From DATFXF01 sp035258565 (GTDB taxonomy: Bacteria; Acidobacteriota; Terriglobia; Acidiferrales; UBA7541), in contig DATFXF010000224.1 of the NCBI GenBank assembly GCA_035258565.1, forward strand, positions 1 to 27,416: a stretch of DNA of 27,416 nucleotides, in the 5' to 3' direction. The translations under genes and the position numbers were made by a program. Every line of letters begins with the position of its first letter. Position 1 is the stretch's first letter. This document shows, piece after piece, positions 1 to 8,338 of the stretch. The notes beneath the pieces were generated by a model, which ran no database searches, had not been told where the DNA came from, and saw nothing but the letters and a program-made list of their open reading frames with translations.

Positions 1-500
1 ATCTTCTTGACGAAGAAGAAGCCGATCAGCAGATAGCTCGACAGGCCCACGCCTTCCCAGCCCACGAAGAGCAGCACGAAGTTTCCGGCCAGCACCAGGG
101 TCAGCATGAAGAACATGAACAGGTTCAGGCAGGCAAAGAAACGGGCATAGCCGCCCTCCTGCGCCATGTACCCGGTCGAATAGATGTGGATCAGCCAGCC
201 CACGCCGGTGACGACCAGCAACATCACGATCGTGAGCTGATCAATCTGGAGGACATAGTCGGCTCGGAAAACCCCCGCGCTGATCCAGGTGAAATACGAT
301 CGGATCACGGGGATCTGGCTCGCAGGCAAGCGCCTGAATTCGCGCACCAGCTCGAGCGCGGCGGCGAAGGCGAGGCCGGCGCTTCCGACTCCAACGACGT
401 CCACCCAGCGCTTCGGCCAGTGGCGACCCAGCAGGCCGTTGAGCGCCGCGCCCAGGAGCGGCAAGGCCGGAATGATCCAGGGGTAATCGAGTGCGAGCAT
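1..500 (-). CDS. nuoL: NADH-quinone oxidoreductase subunit L, N-terminal part (partial)
   Basis: Only the first 166 codons are inside the window; the frame is open to the left edge. NuoL is the large antiporter-like proton-pumping subunit in the membrane arm of complex I. The translation begins MLALDYPWIIPALPLLGAAL and contains the family block with DQLTIVMLLVVTGVGWLIHI, then STGYM, FACLNLFMFFMLTLVLAGN and LLFVGWEGVGLSSYLLIGFF, all typical of the NuoL N-terminus. At least three membrane helices are visible. The ATG shares one base with the nuoK stop (TGATG), so the two are translationally coupled. nuoM and nuoN would be expected further left but cannot be seen. Confidence 0.96.
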   Translation of the reverse strand, partial: MLALDYPWIIPALPLLGAALNGLLGRHWPKRWVDVVGVGSAGLAFAAALELVREFRRLPASQIPVIRSYFTWISAGVFRADYVLQIDQLTIVMLLVVTGVGWLIHIYSTGYMAQEGGYARFFACLNLFMFFMLTLVLAGNFVLLFVGWEGVGLSSYLLIGFFFVKK

Positions 501-802
501 CAGAGCTTCAGCATGTCCACGCGTTCGACGTTGAGCGATTGCCGGTTGCGCGAAATCAGAATGACAATCGCCAGTCCCACCGCCGCTTCCGCCGCGGCCA
601 CGACGATGACGAAGAAGACGAATACCTGTCCTTCGAGTTGGCCGAGCGCCCGGCTGAAGGCCACAAAGGCCAGATTCACGGCGTTGAGCATCAGCTCGAT
701 GGCCATGAAAATCGTGATGATGTTTCGCTTGAAGACAAAACCCACCACGCCCAAGCCGAACAGGATGGCGCTCAGAACCAGATAGTAGGAGACTGGCACC
801 AC
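500..802 (-). CDS. nuoK: NADH-quinone oxidoreductase subunit K
   Basis: A 100-residue protein of the usual NuoK length with three membrane helices. It is a small proton-channel subunit of the complex I membrane arm. The conserved intramembrane glutamate region is present as MAIELMLNAVNLAFVAF, and the second acidic region as VVAAAEAAVGLAIVI. The start is GTG, preceded by a strong ribosome binding site (GGAGGG) that lies within the last codons of nuoJ; only two bases separate the genes. The stop overlaps the nuoL start. Confidence 0.97.
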   Translation of the reverse strand: MVPVSYYLVLSAILFGLGVVGFVFKRNIITIFMAIELMLNAVNLAFVAFSRALGQLEGQVFVFFVIVVAAAEAAVGLAIVILISRNRQSLNVERVDMLKL

Positions 803-804
803 GG

Positions 805-1299
805 CTAACCCTCCTTCTTCGCGAGCACAAGCGCGCCCAGGATGGCGATGAGAATGAGAATCGAGGTCAGCTCAAACGGGAGTAGATAGTCCCGGAAGAG
901 CAACAAGGCCAGGTTCTTCGTCGGCGCCGGCCCGGGGGAAACGGCGGCCTCAGAAGGTGCACCGCGGGCGACCCAATAGGCCAGTTGTAGGAGCAGGAAA
1001 ATGCCCAGCGGCAGGCCGACGTAGCGCGCCATGCGGCTCCGGTTGGTGCGCTCTTCCTCGGCGGCATTCAGCAACATAATGACAAAGACAAACAGCACCA
1101 TGATTGCGCCCGCGTAAACGATCACCTGAATAGCGGCGATGAATTCTGCGCCGAGCAGGAGGTAGAGCGCAGCGAGCGCCACCATCACCACGATCAGCGA
1201 AAGGGCGCTGTGGATCGGGTGACGCAGGAGGATCAGGCTCAGCGCGCCAGCCACGGCCATCGAGGCCAACACGAAGAACAGCACGAGCTCCGCGTTCAT
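805..1299 (-). CDS. nuoJ: NADH-quinone oxidoreductase subunit J
   Basis: A 164-residue membrane subunit of complex I with about five helices. Family features include the start MNAELVLFFVLASMAVAGAL, then LRHPIHSALSLI and the YAGAIMVLFVFVIMLLN segment with the helix that carries the pi-bulge in NuoJ. The ATG overlaps the nuoH stop by four bases (ATGA). In most operons nuoI lies between nuoH and nuoJ; here nothing separates them. A 34-base stretch of this gene (958-991) is repeated exactly at 26793-26826, far outside the operon. Confidence 0.97.
   Translation of the reverse strand: MNAELVLFFVLASMAVAGALSLILLRHPIHSALSLIVVMVALAALYLLLGAEFIAAIQVIVYAGAIMVLFVFVIMLLNAAEEERTNRSRMARYVGLPLGIFLLLQLAYWVARGAPSEAAVSPGPAPTKNLALLLFRDYLLPFELTSILILIAILGALVLAKKEG
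958..991 (+). repeat. 34-base direct repeat, source copy within nuoJ
   Basis: These 34 bases are identical, on the same strand, to 26793-26826. Here they are ordinary nuoJ coding sequence (on the complementary strand they encode LQLAYWVARGA), so this copy is the natural one. The bases immediately flanking the two copies differ on both sides. Confidence 0.95.
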
Positions 1300-2522
1300 C
1301 GCTTGGCCACCGCGATGGCCAGGCTGGTCAGCACCACGTTCAGGAGCGATGCTGGCAGCAGTAGCTTCCAGCCCACGGCCATCAACTGGTCATAGCGGAA
1401 GCGGGGTAAGGTGCCGCGGATCCAGACGTAGAGGAAGAGGAAAACGAAAACCTTGCTGAAGAACCAAAAGGGACCCTGGACAAAGTCTACCACCGGGGAC
1501 TGGGAAACCAGATAGGCACCTCCCGAGAGCACCAGCCCCAGCAAGGGGAGAGCCACGCGGCCGAGGGGCGTGTGGTAGCGGATGCCGTGGAGGATGAGCC
1601 ATACGCCGCCGCCGCCCAGAAAAATGGCGGGCAGGTAGCGGGTCCAGGACAGCAGAGCCACATTCGGAATCGGTGAAAGCCAACCGCCTAAGAACAGGAT
1701 GGTAGCGAGGCAGGAGACGGTGATCATGCTGGCATACTCGCCCATGAAGAACATCGCAAACTTGAAGCTCGCGTATTCGGTGTGAAAACCAGCCACTAAC
1801 TCCGATTCCGCTTCCGGCAGATCAAAGGGCAGGCGATTCGTCTCCGCCACCGCGGCGGTGAAGAAGCAGAAGAAACCAAGCAGTTGCGGCAGCGGCGGGG
1901 CGACGATGTTCCAGCGCGGCAGGAAGCCCCAGAGGAATCCGCTCTGCGCGGCGATGATCTCGCGCAGATTGAATGTCCCGGCCATCAGCAGCACCCCGAC
2001 CACGGACATCGTAAGGGACAGCTCGTAGCTGACCATCTGTGCCGAGCTGCGCAGCCCGCCGAGCAGCGGATACTTGCTGTTCGACGACCAGCCCGCCAGG
2101 GCCACGCCGTATACCCCGAGCGAGGTGATGGCAAAAAGAAACAGCAGGCCCACATTCAGATCGGCCACTGCCAGCTGGGTGCGATGGCCGAAGAGCGTGA
2201 ACTCTCCTGGGCCAAACGGAATCAGGGCGATGGCCGTCAGTGCGAGCGACAGGGAGAGAAACGGTGCCAGGTAGTAGACGAAGCGGTTCGCGCCCATGGG
2301 CGTGACATCCTCTTTGAACAAGAACTTCAGCCCATCGGCCAGTGGTTGGAGCAGCCCATGGGGTCCCGTGCGGTACGGCCCCCAGCGCGATTGAATGTGT
2401 GCCACCACCTTGCGCTCGAACCAGGTCAGATACGCGATCACGGTCAGGAGCAAGAACATCAAGACGGCAATCTTGATGACGGACACGACCAAGAGCGGGT
2501 GCTGGGCGAGAAAATCGCTCAC
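1296..2522 (-). CDS. nuoH: NADH-quinone oxidoreductase subunit H, enlarged
   Basis: NuoH is the membrane subunit next to the quinone site, linking the peripheral and membrane arms of complex I. Clear family blocks are WFERKVVAHIQSRWGP (residues 34-49), KFLFKEDVTP, the acidic loop ETNRLPFDLPEAESELVAGF (227-246) and RYDQLMAVGWKLLLP (376-390). At 408 residues it is longer than the roughly 325 of E. coli NuoH. The surplus lies at about residues 290-348, between GGWLSPIP and GPFWFFSKVF, and looks like two additional hydrophobic helices. The start is GTG and overlaps the nuoG stop by four bases (GTGA); the stop overlaps nuoJ in the same way. Confidence 0.97.
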   Translation of the reverse strand: MSDFLAQHPLLVVSVIKIAVLMFLLLTVIAYLTWFERKVVAHIQSRWGPYRTGPHGLLQPLADGLKFLFKEDVTPMGANRFVYYLAPFLSLSLALTAIALIPFGPGEFTLFGHRTQLAVADLNVGLLFLFAITSLGVYGVALAGWSSNSKYPLLGGLRSSAQMVSYELSLTMSVVGVLLMAGTFNLREIIAAQSGFLWGFLPRWNIVAPPLPQLLGFFCFFTAAVAETNRLPFDLPEAESELVAGFHTEYASFKFAMFFMGEYASMITVSCLATILFLGGWLSPIPNVALLSWTRYLPAIFLGGGGVWLILHGIRYHTPLGRVALPLLGLVLSGGAYLVSQSPVVDFVQGPFWFFSKVFVFLFLYVWIRGTLPRFRYDQLMAVGWKLLLPASLLNVVLTSLAIAVAKR

Positions 2523-4762
2523 GGCTTCACTCCCGCCTCGGGGAGGGAATTGATCGTGCTGCAGTAGCGGCTCAGGGTGCCGCTGGTGAACAGGGTGTCG
2601 CGTGAGGAGAAGATCGCTCCGGCGGGGACTTCATCAGGCGGGCGGCCGTCGGCCGACGCACGCGGCGCGGAAGGCTCGGCGCCGCCGGCGAGTAGATTGG
2701 CCACCGAGACGTCGTAGCCGGGCACTGCCTGCCGGATCTCTTCAAAGGCTGCCTCGGGTGTGCGCAGGTGAATCGGATGGCCCAGCCCGAACCGCGCCAA
2801 CTGGTGTGAAAGAATCCGCAGGATATCAAAGTCCGACCGCGGGCCCATGGCCTCGACCGCCTTGCGCAGCCGTTGCACTTCCCCGGCAGTGTTCGTGACC
2901 GTGCCATCCTTCTCGTAGGCGCAAGAGGCGGGCAGCACGATATCGGCGCGCTGAGCCGTTTCGGTCAGAAAAAGTTCGTGAACGATCAGGAGCTCGAGGC
3001 CACCCAGGCGGTCAGCCGCCGCAACCCGAAACGTCTTTACGGGATTCGAGCCCACGACGTGAAGCGCCTTGAGACGACCCGCGACTCCGGCATCGAGCAA
3101 CTGTTTTGCCGTCAGGCCAGGCCGCTCGGGCGGCAGCGCGCCCCAGAGCTTGCCGAAGTGTTCCCGCGCGCGGGGATCGCTGGTGGTTCGATAACCTGGC
3201 AGCCATTCGGGCAGCAGCCCCATATCGGCTGCTCCGCGGGAGTTCGAGTAGTCGCCCAGAGCCATGTACTTCGTCTGCCCGGCCAGCCGCGAGCCGAAGG
3301 CGATCAAGTCGCGCACGGCCGCTCCGCTCAACTCAGAATCAAACACGATGACAACGTCGCTTTCTTTGTCGAGTGCGTTCTTGAGTGACATCAGTTCGGC
3401 TAGCACTTCGGCGTCGAGCGCGCCTTCACCGGTAGCGAGCCAATGGGCGGCGGCGGTCAGCCGGCCAACGCCTACCTGAACGAAATCGCGGGCCTTGCGC
3501 CGCAGCTTGATCGGCCGGGCGTTGATGACGTAAAGCGGCGTGCGGTGATGCCGGATGGCGGTGCGAATCTGCCAGGCCACCAGCGGGTTCTGCTCGGTCG
3601 GATCGTTGCCGATGAGCAGGATGGCCCGTGCCGCGCCGAGCTGTTCCATCGTGGCGAGCTTTTCCGAGGCGCGTTGGCCCAGTGCGGTCACCAGGCCTGC
3701 ATAGTCGGCGGTGCGGTGATGGTCGATGTTGTTCGTGCCGATGTTGGCGCGGGCCAGCCGGCCCAGCAGATAATTCTCTTCGTTCGTCGTGCGGTTCGAG
3801 CCGACAAAACCGATGGCGTCGGGGCCGTACTTCTCGCGCACCTCCTTCAAGCGCACGCCGACTTCCCCGACCGCATCCTCCCAACTGGCCGGTTCGAGTT
3901 TCCCATTCCGGCGGACCAGCGGCTGCCTCAAGCGCTCCGGATGGCGCGTGAAGTCGAAGCCGAAGCGGCCTTTCGCGCAGAGGAATTCCTTGTTGATACC
4001 GGAGAGGTCGCGGTTGTTGGCACGGATGATTTCGTTGTTGCGGACGCTCAAAGTGGTCTTGCAACCGTTCGAGCAGTGCGCGCAGATCGTGCCGACATAC
4101 ATCATCTCCCACGGTCGCGTCCGATAGCGGTAGGTGCCGCTGGTCAGTGCGCCGACGGGGCAGATGTCGATACACATGCCGCACTCTTCACATTCGAGGT
4201 GGTTCTCGCGGTTCGGGATGATCACCGAATAGGCGCCGCGGTGGCCCACGCCGAGCGCCTTGACGTCCATGCCCTCGTCGCAAACGCTCACACAGCGGAA
4301 GCAGAGAATGCAGCGCGGGGCGTCGTAGTAAACGACCTCCGACCACTTCTCCTCGGGCTGGTGGATTTTTTCCTCGATGAACCGGCTGTGGTCGGCGCCA
4401 TAGCGGAAAACCATGTCCTGCAATTCGCACTCACCGCCCTTGTCGCACACCGGGCAATCGAGGGGGTGGTTCGTAAGCAGGAATTCCAGCATGGCCTTGC
4501 GAGCTTCGTGCACCTGCGGGGTATCGGTGCGCACCACCATGGCCTCGACGGCTATCAGCGTACAGGAGGTTTGCAGCTTGGGGGCCTTTTCGACCTCGAC
4601 CAGGCACATGCGACACGCGGCCCGCAGGGGAAGCCCGGGGTAATAGCAGAAGGAGGGCACCTCGATGCCCAGGCGCCGGGCCGCCTCGATCACCGTCGTG
4701 CCGGGCGCGACGACCACCTCGCGGTCGTCGATCTTCAGCGTGATTTGCTTCGCATCGGGCAT
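2519..4762 (-). CDS. nuoG: NADH-quinone oxidoreductase subunit G
   Basis: The large iron-sulfur subunit of the complex I peripheral arm. Numbered from the upstream GTG at 4777, the [2Fe-2S] cysteines are C44, C55, C58 and C72, and the His-liganded cluster is H104, C108, C111 and C117. Two full CxxCxxCxxxC sets follow (C156-C166 and C196-C206). An N7-type set, C232, C235, C239 and C267, leads into the molybdopterin-oxidoreductase-like domain. I prefer the ATG at 4762 (MPDAKQITLKIDD) over the GTG at 4777, because the ferredoxin fold begins right there and GGTGG lies a suitable distance upstream. The frame overlaps or abuts nuoEF, and the stop overlaps nuoH. The second full cysteine set is unusual (see findings). 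Confidence 0.96.
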   Translation of the reverse strand: MPDAKQITLKIDDREVVVAPGTTVIEAARRLGIEVPSFCYYPGLPLRAACRMCLVEVEKAPKLQTSCTLIAVEAMVVRTDTPQVHEARKAMLEFLLTNHPLDCPVCDKGGECELQDMVFRYGADHSRFIEEKIHQPEEKWSEVVYYDAPRCILCFRCVSVCDEGMDVKALGVGHRGAYSVIIPNRENHLECEECGMCIDICPVGALTSGTYRYRTRPWEMMYVGTICAHCSNGCKTTLSVRNNEIIRANNRDLSGINKEFLCAKGRFGFDFTRHPERLRQPLVRRNGKLEPASWEDAVGEVGVRLKEVREKYGPDAIGFVGSNRTTNEENYLLGRLARANIGTNNIDHHRTADYAGLVTALGQRASEKLATMEQLGAARAILLIGNDPTEQNPLVAWQIRTAIRHHRTPLYVINARPIKLRRKARDFVQVGVGRLTAAAHWLATGEGALDAEVLAELMSLKNALDKESDVVIVFDSELSGAAVRDLIAFGSRLAGQTKYMALGDYSNSRGAADMGLLPEWLPGYRTTSDPRAREHFGKLWGALPPERPGLTAKQLLDAGVAGRLKALHVVGSNPVKTFRVAAADRLGGLELLIVHELFLTETAQRADIVLPASCAYEKDGTVTNTAGEVQRLRKAVEAMGPRSDFDILRILSHQLARFGLGHPIHLRTPEAAFEEIRQAVPGYDVSVANLLAGGAEPSAPRASADGRPPDEVPAGAIFSSRDTLFTSGTLSRYCSTINSLPEAGVKP

Positions 4763-4769
4763 GGGACTG

Positions 4770-6584
4770 CTAACCACCCGCGGCCAGGACCTCGGCCGGC
4801 CGGTAGGGGCAGCGGCCGACGAGGTGCTCCTCGAACTCGTGACGCCATTTCTTGACGATGCTCATCGTGGGCATCGCGGCGGCATCGCCCAGCGGACAGA
4901 ACGTACGGCCCAACATGTTCTTCGCCAACTCCCCGATCAGTGGAACATCTTCAGCGCGGCCGCCGCCTTCATGGAAGCGGTCGAGCATCTTCCTGAGCCA
5001 GGTGGTGCCCTCGCGACACGGAATGCACCAGCCGCAGGACTCATGGGCGTAGAAGTGCATGATGCGCCGCGCCACGTCCACCATGCAGGTCTCTTCGCCA
5101 ATCACTACCACACCCCCCGAGCCGAGCATGGAGCCCGCCTTGGCCAGCGAATCGAAGTCCATGGCCACGTCCACCTCCTCGGCGCTCAGCAACGGGCAGG
5201 AGCTTCCGCCGGGGATCACGGCCTTGAGCTTCTTGCCGCCCGCCATGCCACCGGCCACGTCTTCGATCATGCGACGCAGGTTGAAGCCGAGCGGCAGCTC
5301 GTAGATGCCCGGCCGTTGGACGTGCCCGGAGATACAGAATAGCCGCGTGCCGCCGTTTTTCGGCGTGCCCAGGTTGGCGTACCATTCGCCGCCGCGAAGA
5401 ATGATGGCCGGAACGGAAGCGAGTGTCTCCACATTATTGATCACGGTGGGACAGCCGTAGAGGCCTACGACCGCGGGGAACGGCGGGCGAATGCGGGGGT
5501 AGCCCCGCTTGCCCTCGAGCGATTCCATCAGCGCTGATTCCTCGCCACACTCGTACGCGCCCGCGCCGGTGTGTGTGTGCAGGTCGAAATGAAATCCGCT
5601 GCCCAGGATGTTGTGGCCCAAATAGCCACCGGCGTAGGCTTCGGCGATGGCGGCTTCGAGGATCTCCAGCACATACCGGTACTCTCCGCGGATGTAGATG
5701 TAGCCTTGGTGCGCTTCGACGGCCTTTCCGGCGATGATCATTCCCTCGATGAGCTGGTGAGGATCGAGCTCCATCAGCGGGCGGTCCTTGCAGGTTGCCG
5801 GTTCGCTCTCATCGGCGTTGGCGATGATGTACTTCGGCTTGGAGGTGTCCTTGGGCACGAAGCTCCATTTCACCCCCGCGGGAAATCCGGCGCCACCGCG
5901 GCCGCGCAGGTTCGACTTTTTCACCTCTTCGATCACCTGTTCGGCGGTCATCTCCTTCAGGGCTTTGCCAAGCGCCTGATAGCCTTCCTTCTTTAAGTAC
6001 ATGTCGAGCTTGTGCGCGTCCGGAATCCCAAAGCGCTTGCTGATCACCGGAAATTCTGCCGGGTGGCGTTCATGCACCGCGCCCGATGCATAAGGCACCG
6101 GCAAAGGCTTGCGGCCCGTGTCGAAACCGTCCAGGAGTGCATCCACGCCCTCCGGCGTCAGGTTTTCGTAGTAGTCGTAGTTCACCTGCAAGGCCGGCGC
6201 GCCGGTGCAGGCGCCGATGCATTCCACTTCCTCGAGCGAGAAGATGCCGTCCGCAGTCGTCTGCTTGTTCCCGATACCGAGTTTGCGCTGGACATGCTCA
6301 TAGATGCGGTTGCCGCCGCGCAGCATGCAGGAGATGTTCGTGCACACTTGCACATGGTACTTGCCCGCCGGCCTGCGCCGCAGCATCGAGTAGTAGACCA
6401 GCGTCTCGTTGACTTCGAGCGTATGCAGGTCGAGCCGGCGGGCAATCTCCTCGATCATTTCGTCGCTGATGGAGCCGAAGGTATCCTGCGTGTAGAGCAG
6501 CATGGGGATCAGCGCCGAGCGCTTCACCGGGTATCGCTTCTCGAGTTCAGCGAACTTTGTTTCGAGCGGCGCGGGCAGAGGCAT
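4770..6584 (-). CDS. nuoEF: NADH-quinone oxidoreductase NuoE-NuoF fusion
   Basis: One uninterrupted 604-codon frame carries both NADH-dehydrogenase module subunits. Residues 1-155 are NuoE, a thioredoxin-fold [2Fe-2S] protein with ligands C81, C86, C122 and C126. Residues about 175-604 are NuoF, which binds NADH and FMN. NuoF features include the glycine-rich NLRGRGGAGFPAGVKW (225-240), NADESEPATCKDR, GAGAYECGEESALMESLEG (340-358) and the N3 cluster ligands C517, C520, C523 (SCGWCIPC) and C563. The linker around residues 155-175 (TGRKPLPVPYASGAVHERHP) joins them with no stop or obvious restart. Where most NuoF proteins have EPG(T/S), this one has EPAT. nuoG starts at the end of this frame. 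Confidence 0.96.
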   Translation of the reverse strand: MPLPAPLETKFAELEKRYPVKRSALIPMLLYTQDTFGSISDEMIEEIARRLDLHTLEVNETLVYYSMLRRRPAGKYHVQVCTNISCMLRGGNRIYEHVQRKLGIGNKQTTADGIFSLEEVECIGACTGAPALQVNYDYYENLTPEGVDALLDGFDTGRKPLPVPYASGAVHERHPAEFPVISKRFGIPDAHKLDMYLKKEGYQALGKALKEMTAEQVIEEVKKSNLRGRGGAGFPAGVKWSFVPKDTSKPKYIIANADESEPATCKDRPLMELDPHQLIEGMIIAGKAVEAHQGYIYIRGEYRYVLEILEAAIAEAYAGGYLGHNILGSGFHFDLHTHTGAGAYECGEESALMESLEGKRGYPRIRPPFPAVVGLYGCPTVINNVETLASVPAIILRGGEWYANLGTPKNGGTRLFCISGHVQRPGIYELPLGFNLRRMIEDVAGGMAGGKKLKAVIPGGSSCPLLSAEEVDVAMDFDSLAKAGSMLGSGGVVVIGEETCMVDVARRIMHFYAHESCGWCIPCREGTTWLRKMLDRFHEGGGRAEDVPLIGELAKNMLGRTFCPLGDAAAMPTMSIVKKWRHEFEEHLVGRCPYRPAEVLAAGG

Positions 6585-6607
6585 CGTCGACCTTCACCCC
6601 ATTGAAT

Positions 6608-7810
6608 TCAGCGATCCACTTCGCCGAGAATAATGTCGATCGTGCCGATGCAGGCGATCACATCGGCAAGCAGCCGGCCTTCCACAAGCTTGGGTAGCGC
6701 CTGGAGGTTGACAAACGAAGGCGCGCGCACCTTCACACGCCACGGCTTGGGCGAGCCGTCGCTCGCTACGTAGAACCCAAGCTCCCCGCGCGGCGATTCG
6801 ATGGTTTGGAAAACCTCGCCCGGCGGCGGGGAAAAGCCCTCGGTGAAGATCTTGAAGTGGTAGATGAGGGCCTCCATCTCCGTCTTCATCTCCTCGCGCT
6901 CGGGCGGCACAATTCCTGGCGCCAGGGAGCGGGTGGGTCCTTCGGCAGTGGGGATCTTCGCCATCGCCTGGCGAATGATCTTCAGGCTCTCGCGCATCTC
7001 GGCGACGCGCACTAGGTAGCGCGCGTAGCAGTCGCCTTCGGTGCGCGTGGGCACGTCAAACTCGAATTCCTGGTAGCTTGAATAGGGGAAGAACTTGCGG
7101 ACGTCATAGGCCATGCCGCTCCCGCGGAGCAAGGGCCCGGAAGCGCCCAGGGCCAGCGCGTCTTCCGCGCTGAGATAGCCGATGCCTTTCGTTCGCGCGA
7201 GCCAGATGCGATTCTGGGTGAGCAGGTCCTCGTACTCCTGGATGCGGCTGGGGAACATGTTCAAGAAACGCTCGACGCGATCGAGCCACCCCGGCGGCGG
7301 CTCAAGCGCCAAGCCACCGATGCGGAAGTAGCTCGTCATCATGCGCTGACCGGAGACCAGCTCAAAAATCTTCAGGATCTCCTCACGCTCGCGGAAGCAA
7401 TAAAGGAAGACGGACATGGCGCCGAGATCAATGGCATGCGTGCCGAGCCACACGAGGTGCGAGCCGATGCGTGTCAATTCGGTGAGCAGAACGCGAATGT
7501 ACTGCGCGCGTTTGGGCACTTCGAGGCCGAGGAGTTTCTCCACTGCCAGGCAGTAGCAGAGATTATTCGAGAGCGGAGCCAGATAATCGAGGCGGTCGGT
7601 CAGCGTGATGGCCTGCGCGTAGGTCTTCGCCTCGCAGTTCTTCTCGATGCCGGTGTGCAGGTAGCCGATCTCCGGCTGTGCCTTGACGACGGTCTCCCCG
7701 TCGAGCTCGAGCAGGATGCGCAACACGCCGTGCGTGGAGGGATGCTGCGGCCCCATGTTCAGCACCATCGTCCTCCGAGCGCCGGTGACGGTGTCGACGG
7801 TCGTGGTCAT
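6608..7810 (-). CDS. nuoD: NADH-quinone oxidoreductase subunit D
   Basis: A 400-residue subunit of normal length that forms the quinone pocket of complex I together with NuoB. It shares the fold of the [NiFe]-hydrogenase large subunit. It opens with the conserved NMGPQHPSTHGVLR, has GYLHTGIEKNCE and DRLDYLAPLSNN, and ends with the family signature IIGxxDxxxGEVDR-like IGTIDIILGEVDR. It is separate from nuoC, unlike in E. coli. The ATG at 7810 lies 25 bases from the nuoC stop, and a 23-base gap separates it from nuoEF. Confidence 0.97.
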   Translation of the reverse strand: MTTTVDTVTGARRTMVLNMGPQHPSTHGVLRILLELDGETVVKAQPEIGYLHTGIEKNCEAKTYAQAITLTDRLDYLAPLSNNLCYCLAVEKLLGLEVPKRAQYIRVLLTELTRIGSHLVWLGTHAIDLGAMSVFLYCFREREEILKIFELVSGQRMMTSYFRIGGLALEPPPGWLDRVERFLNMFPSRIQEYEDLLTQNRIWLARTKGIGYLSAEDALALGASGPLLRGSGMAYDVRKFFPYSSYQEFEFDVPTRTEGDCYARYLVRVAEMRESLKIIRQAMAKIPTAEGPTRSLAPGIVPPEREEMKTEMEALIYHFKIFTEGFSPPPGEVFQTIESPRGELGFYVASDGSPKPWRVKVRAPSFVNLQALPKLVEGRLLADVIACIGTIDIILGEVDR

Positions 7811-7835
7811 GGCTCTCCGTTCGGCGCACCATCCA

Positions 7836-8315
7836 TCAGCGGTATCCCTCGACCGGATAATCCTTGCGCAGCGGGTAGCCCTCCCAATCCTCGGGCATCA
7901 GAATGCGCTCCAGCTCGGGGTGGCCCTCAAAACGGACGCCGAACAGGTCGAAAATCTCGCGCTCGTGCCAGTTGGCCGTCGGCCAGACGGGCGTGACGGA
8001 CTCAACGATCGGGTCCTTCTCTGAAACGCGCATCTTCAGCCGCAGGCGATCGCGCCGAGCCAGCGACACGAGGTGGTAGTTCAGCTCGAACCGCGGTTCG
8101 ATCGGGAAGCGGTCCACGCCGGTTATGTCGCAGAGGAAGGTGAACTGCAACTCTGGATCGCCCCATAGAAATTCGGCCGTGCGGCGCCAGCGCTCACGCG
8201 GCACGACGATGGTCAGTTCGCCTCGAAAGGAAAGGACTTCAGCGACCGCCCGGGTGTCCCAGGCTCGCAATCTGAGCACGACCGGGTTTTGTTCGAGGTC
8301 TCGTCTGTCCGTCAC
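7836..8315 (-). CDS. nuoC: NADH-quinone oxidoreductase subunit C
   Basis: A 159-residue protein of the complex I 30-kDa subunit family. The signature is FLCDITGVDRFP, then the C-terminal block WPTANWHEREIFDLFGVRFEGHP and LRKDYPVEG. The open frame runs much further upstream, but that part only mirrors nuoA in another frame. The best start is the GTG at 8315 (VTDRRDLEQNPVVLRL), 23 bases after the nuoA stop. No strong ribosome binding site is visible, so the exact start is less certain than the identity. nuoB, which usually sits between nuoA and nuoC, is absent. Confidence 0.93.
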   Translation of the reverse strand: MTDRRDLEQNPVVLRLRAWDTRAVAEVLSFRGELTIVVPRERWRRTAEFLWGDPELQFTFLCDITGVDRFPIEPRFELNYHLVSLARRDRLRLKMRVSEKDPIVESVTPVWPTANWHEREIFDLFGVRFEGHPELERILMPEDWEGYPLRKDYPVEGYR

Positions 8316-8338
8316 GGGATGAGGTGCCGTCGGGCGGC

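Noticed and set aside
3443..4855. 470-codon plus-strand open frame opposite nuoG.
   Set aside because: It mirrors nuoG and the end of nuoEF, whose cysteine motifs prove the minus strand is coding. Long antisense frames are common in GC-rich genes.
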